64,000 nucleotides of DNA, taken from the NCBI RefSeq assembly GCF_004208415.1, contig NZ_CP035758.1, positions 5,332,001 through 5,396,000 on the forward strand. Direction: 5' to 3'. Position numbers and translations under genes: made by a program. Numbering within the stretch: position 1 is the stretch's first letter; each line of letters opens with the position of its first letter. Below the pieces are notes generated by a model. The model made no database searches and was not told where the DNA came from. It saw nothing but the letters and a program-made list of their open reading frames with translations. The stretch is from Ktedonosporobacter rubrisoli. Lineage in GTDB: Bacteria > Chloroflexota > Ktedonobacteria > Ktedonobacterales > Ktedonobacteraceae. Below are positions 63,401 to 64,000 of this stretch, piece after piece.

Positions 63401-64000
63401 ATAAGCTACCCTACTACATGGTGCCCGCAGCATTTCTGTTCCTGGATAGCTTCCCCTTGCAGCCCAACGGCAAAGTAAATCGCAAGGCCTTACCGGCTCC
63501 CGATACCTCGCGTCCCGAGCTGGAGAACGCCTTTGTGGCTCCCCAGACTCCCACGGAACAGCAATTGGCCCGCATCTGGGCTGAAGTGCTGGGCATCGAG
63601 AAGGTTGGCATTCACGACAACTTCTTCGATCTGGGCGGAGCTTCGATCCAGAGCCTGGAAATCATCTCCAAAGTCAACGAGACAGGCCTCCCGCTTGAGC
63701 TGGAGATGCTCTTTGAATTCCAGACCATCGCCGAGCTGGCCGCCGCTATCGAGCAAAAAAGCTCAGCCCCGCTTATGCCGAGCGCGCAAACTCAAGTAGA
63801 GCCAGAGCCCGCACCACCTGCTAGCCAGGAAGCACCGCAACCGGTCAACGTGATGCAGCCAACCCTTGCCAATACTGTGATCGAGAGCCTTGGCGTTTAC
63901 CTGCCACCGAAGATCGTCTCTACCGACGAAATCGTCAAGAATTGCGTCAAGCCGATTCGCTTCCCGCTGGCTCGCCTGACCGGTATCAAAAACAGGCGCA
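60430..64000 (+). CDS. NRPS module C-A(Ser)-PCP fused to a ketosynthase III domain (cut by window)
   Basis: Starts with a helical docking-like segment (RIASLSPEEKRALLAQLLREK). ~40-480: condensation domain with HHIAVDFWS (His166, His167, Asp171), the form seen after PKS modules. ~505-1000: adenylation domain (YTSGSTGKPKGVMNTHRG; LFRTGDLARYRADGAIEFLGRIDHQVKIRGFRIELGE). Specificity residues read D, V, W (FDVSAWEFF), H (TTLHFVPS), I and S (VICSGEAL), L, I, D (NLYGPTEAAID), nearly the serine code. ~1010-1090: PCP, Ser1072 in DLGGASIQS. After a Pro/Ala/Gln linker, residues from ~1148 (VIESLGVYLPPKIVSTDEIVKN...RLTGIKNRR) match the N-terminus of FabH-like ketosynthase III. The rest lies beyond the window. 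Confidence 0.92.
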   Translation, partial: MNDASKRIASLSPEEKRALLAQLLREKAQEAKEPQDRSALSHDQKALWFLYRLAPESAAYNLLYAARVRSTLDVAALGRAVQALIHRYPILTATYGMQENEPIQRFHPEQAVNVELIEAAGWSEEYLRQQLEEEGNRPFNLEQGPILRVKLFARSHQDYILALTVHHIAVDFWSLDILVEELYALYAADSLGLPSPLAAPGPQYSEYVRKQNEMLAGPEGQRLRAYWLEELAGDLPVTHLPTDRPRPPVQSYRGASHSFTLSEELSRRLRTLANGEQVTLFMLLLAAFQTLLFRYSHQEDLITGTPALGRNRSELEKVVGYLANPVALRANFAGNPSFKDLLAQVRRIVLGALEHQDYPFPLLVEQLQPKRDPSYSPIFQTLFIWDKMRIASEPVQSAQNGHNGKNGQHLSLEPFAYGQQGAPFDLTLTIFEHEHFLAADFRYNTDLFEASTLARMAEHFQTLLNGIVEQPTQRVQDLPLLSEAEREQILLKWNATQSPYPEHATLHQLIEEQVQRTPEAPAVIFEGTILSYRELNSRANRLAHTLQAMGIGPDTLVGVCMERSLEMVVALVGILKAGGAYVPLDPAYPQERLSYMLQDAQVPVLLTQTHIARELPEIAAKQLCLDEDWQNWQVPASTQEENPCSSVGPENLVYMIYTSGSTGKPKGVMNTHRGICNRLYWMQQTYKLTAEDRVLQKTPFSFDVSAWEFFWPLLSGAALVVARPGGQQDPAYLASIIAEEHITTLHFVPSMLQAFLLEPELAERGKSLKRVICSGEALPFDLQERFFASLDAELHNLYGPTEAAIDVTYWACQRGSRDLIVPIGRPIANTQIYILDQSQNPVPVGVAGELYIGGVGVARGYFNRPELTAEKFVRDPFSQDPQARLFRTGDLARYRADGAIEFLGRIDHQVKIRGFRIELGEIEAVLAQHPTLKEVVVMAREDTPGNKRLVAYLVPSGQTRATGKQSDSTPVQLNPQEAGLSIEALRDFLKDKLPYYMVPAAFLFLDSFPLQPNGKVNRKALPAPDTSRPELENAFVAPQTPTEQQLARIWAEVLGIEKVGIHDNFFDLGGASIQSLEIISKVNETGLPLELEMLFEFQTIAELAAAIEQKSSAPLMPSAQTQVEPEPAPPASQEAPQPVNVMQPTLANTVIESLGVYLPPKIVSTDEIVKNCVKPIRFPLARLTGIKNRR

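Noticed and set aside
1..64000. tRNA genes and CRISPR arrays
   Set aside because: No T-loop pattern within a cloverleaf and no regularly spaced repeat array was seen; the GGTTCGAC-like match near 48975 belongs to the intron.

Overview
The window is a bacterial chromosome segment of moderate GC. Gene content suggests a metabolically versatile soil bacterium: cytochrome bd oxidase, complete purine-ring catabolism, an ebo metabolite-traffic cluster, a degenerate group II intron and a hybrid PKS/NRPS locus. I infer a filamentous member of the Chloroflexota, class Ktedonobacteria. This is an impression from gene style and mixture; no rRNA is present to prove it. I saw no tRNA, rRNA or CRISPR array.

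Layout. 0-9 kb: an HxlR regulator facing a DoxX gene, a secreted beta-propeller-like lipoprotein, a TrmB regulator followed by S-adenosylhomocysteinase and a nucleotide-sugar epimerase, a two-gene minus-strand operon (saccharopine-dehydrogenase-like plus SnoaL-like) behind a TetR-type operator, and an aldose epimerase. 9-14 kb: a sugar ABC permease and binding protein without an ATPase, an F420-type LLM oxidoreductase and a TPR protein. 14-20 kb: cydA-cydB-cydD-cydC on the minus strand. 21-30 kb: an aldo/keto reductase, then a plus-strand purine catabolism cluster (urate oxidase, HIU hydrolase, allantoate amidohydrolase, allantoinase, a fused FAD/2Fe-2S xanthine dehydrogenase subunit and the molybdopterin subunit) behind a perfect consensus promoter. 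30-34 kb: a NarL-type two-component system and a LacD-like aldolase.

33.8-40.1 kb: a minus-strand ebo-type cluster in the order D, small unknown protein, B, E, C, F. Proteins of this cluster are known in cyanobacteria to help move secondary-metabolite precursors to the periplasm. 40.4-43.3 kb: a minus-strand operon of a homocysteine methyltransferase, a sarcosine-oxidase-like flavoprotein and an unknown protein. 45-49 kb is a mobile-element patch: an IS4-family element with a broken transposase, and a group II intron whose RNA domain V looks intact but whose encoded protein has lost every reverse-transcriptase active-site motif.

51.4-64 kb, the most interesting part: a co-directional biosynthetic locus. 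Protein 1 is FAAL-ACP-KS-AT plus the first half of a dehydratase. Protein 2 is a luciferase-like monooxygenase, the second half of the dehydratase, KR and ACP. Protein 3, cut by the window edge, is condensation-adenylation (serine-type code)-PCP followed by the start of a ketosynthase-III domain. The logic is: activate a fatty acid, extend it once with malonyl units, oxidise and reduce it, condense it with serine, then process it by a KAS III domain. A monooxygenase placed between the two hot-dog halves of a dehydratase, with the catalytic His and Asp on different polypeptides, is the strongest candidate for an undescribed system here.
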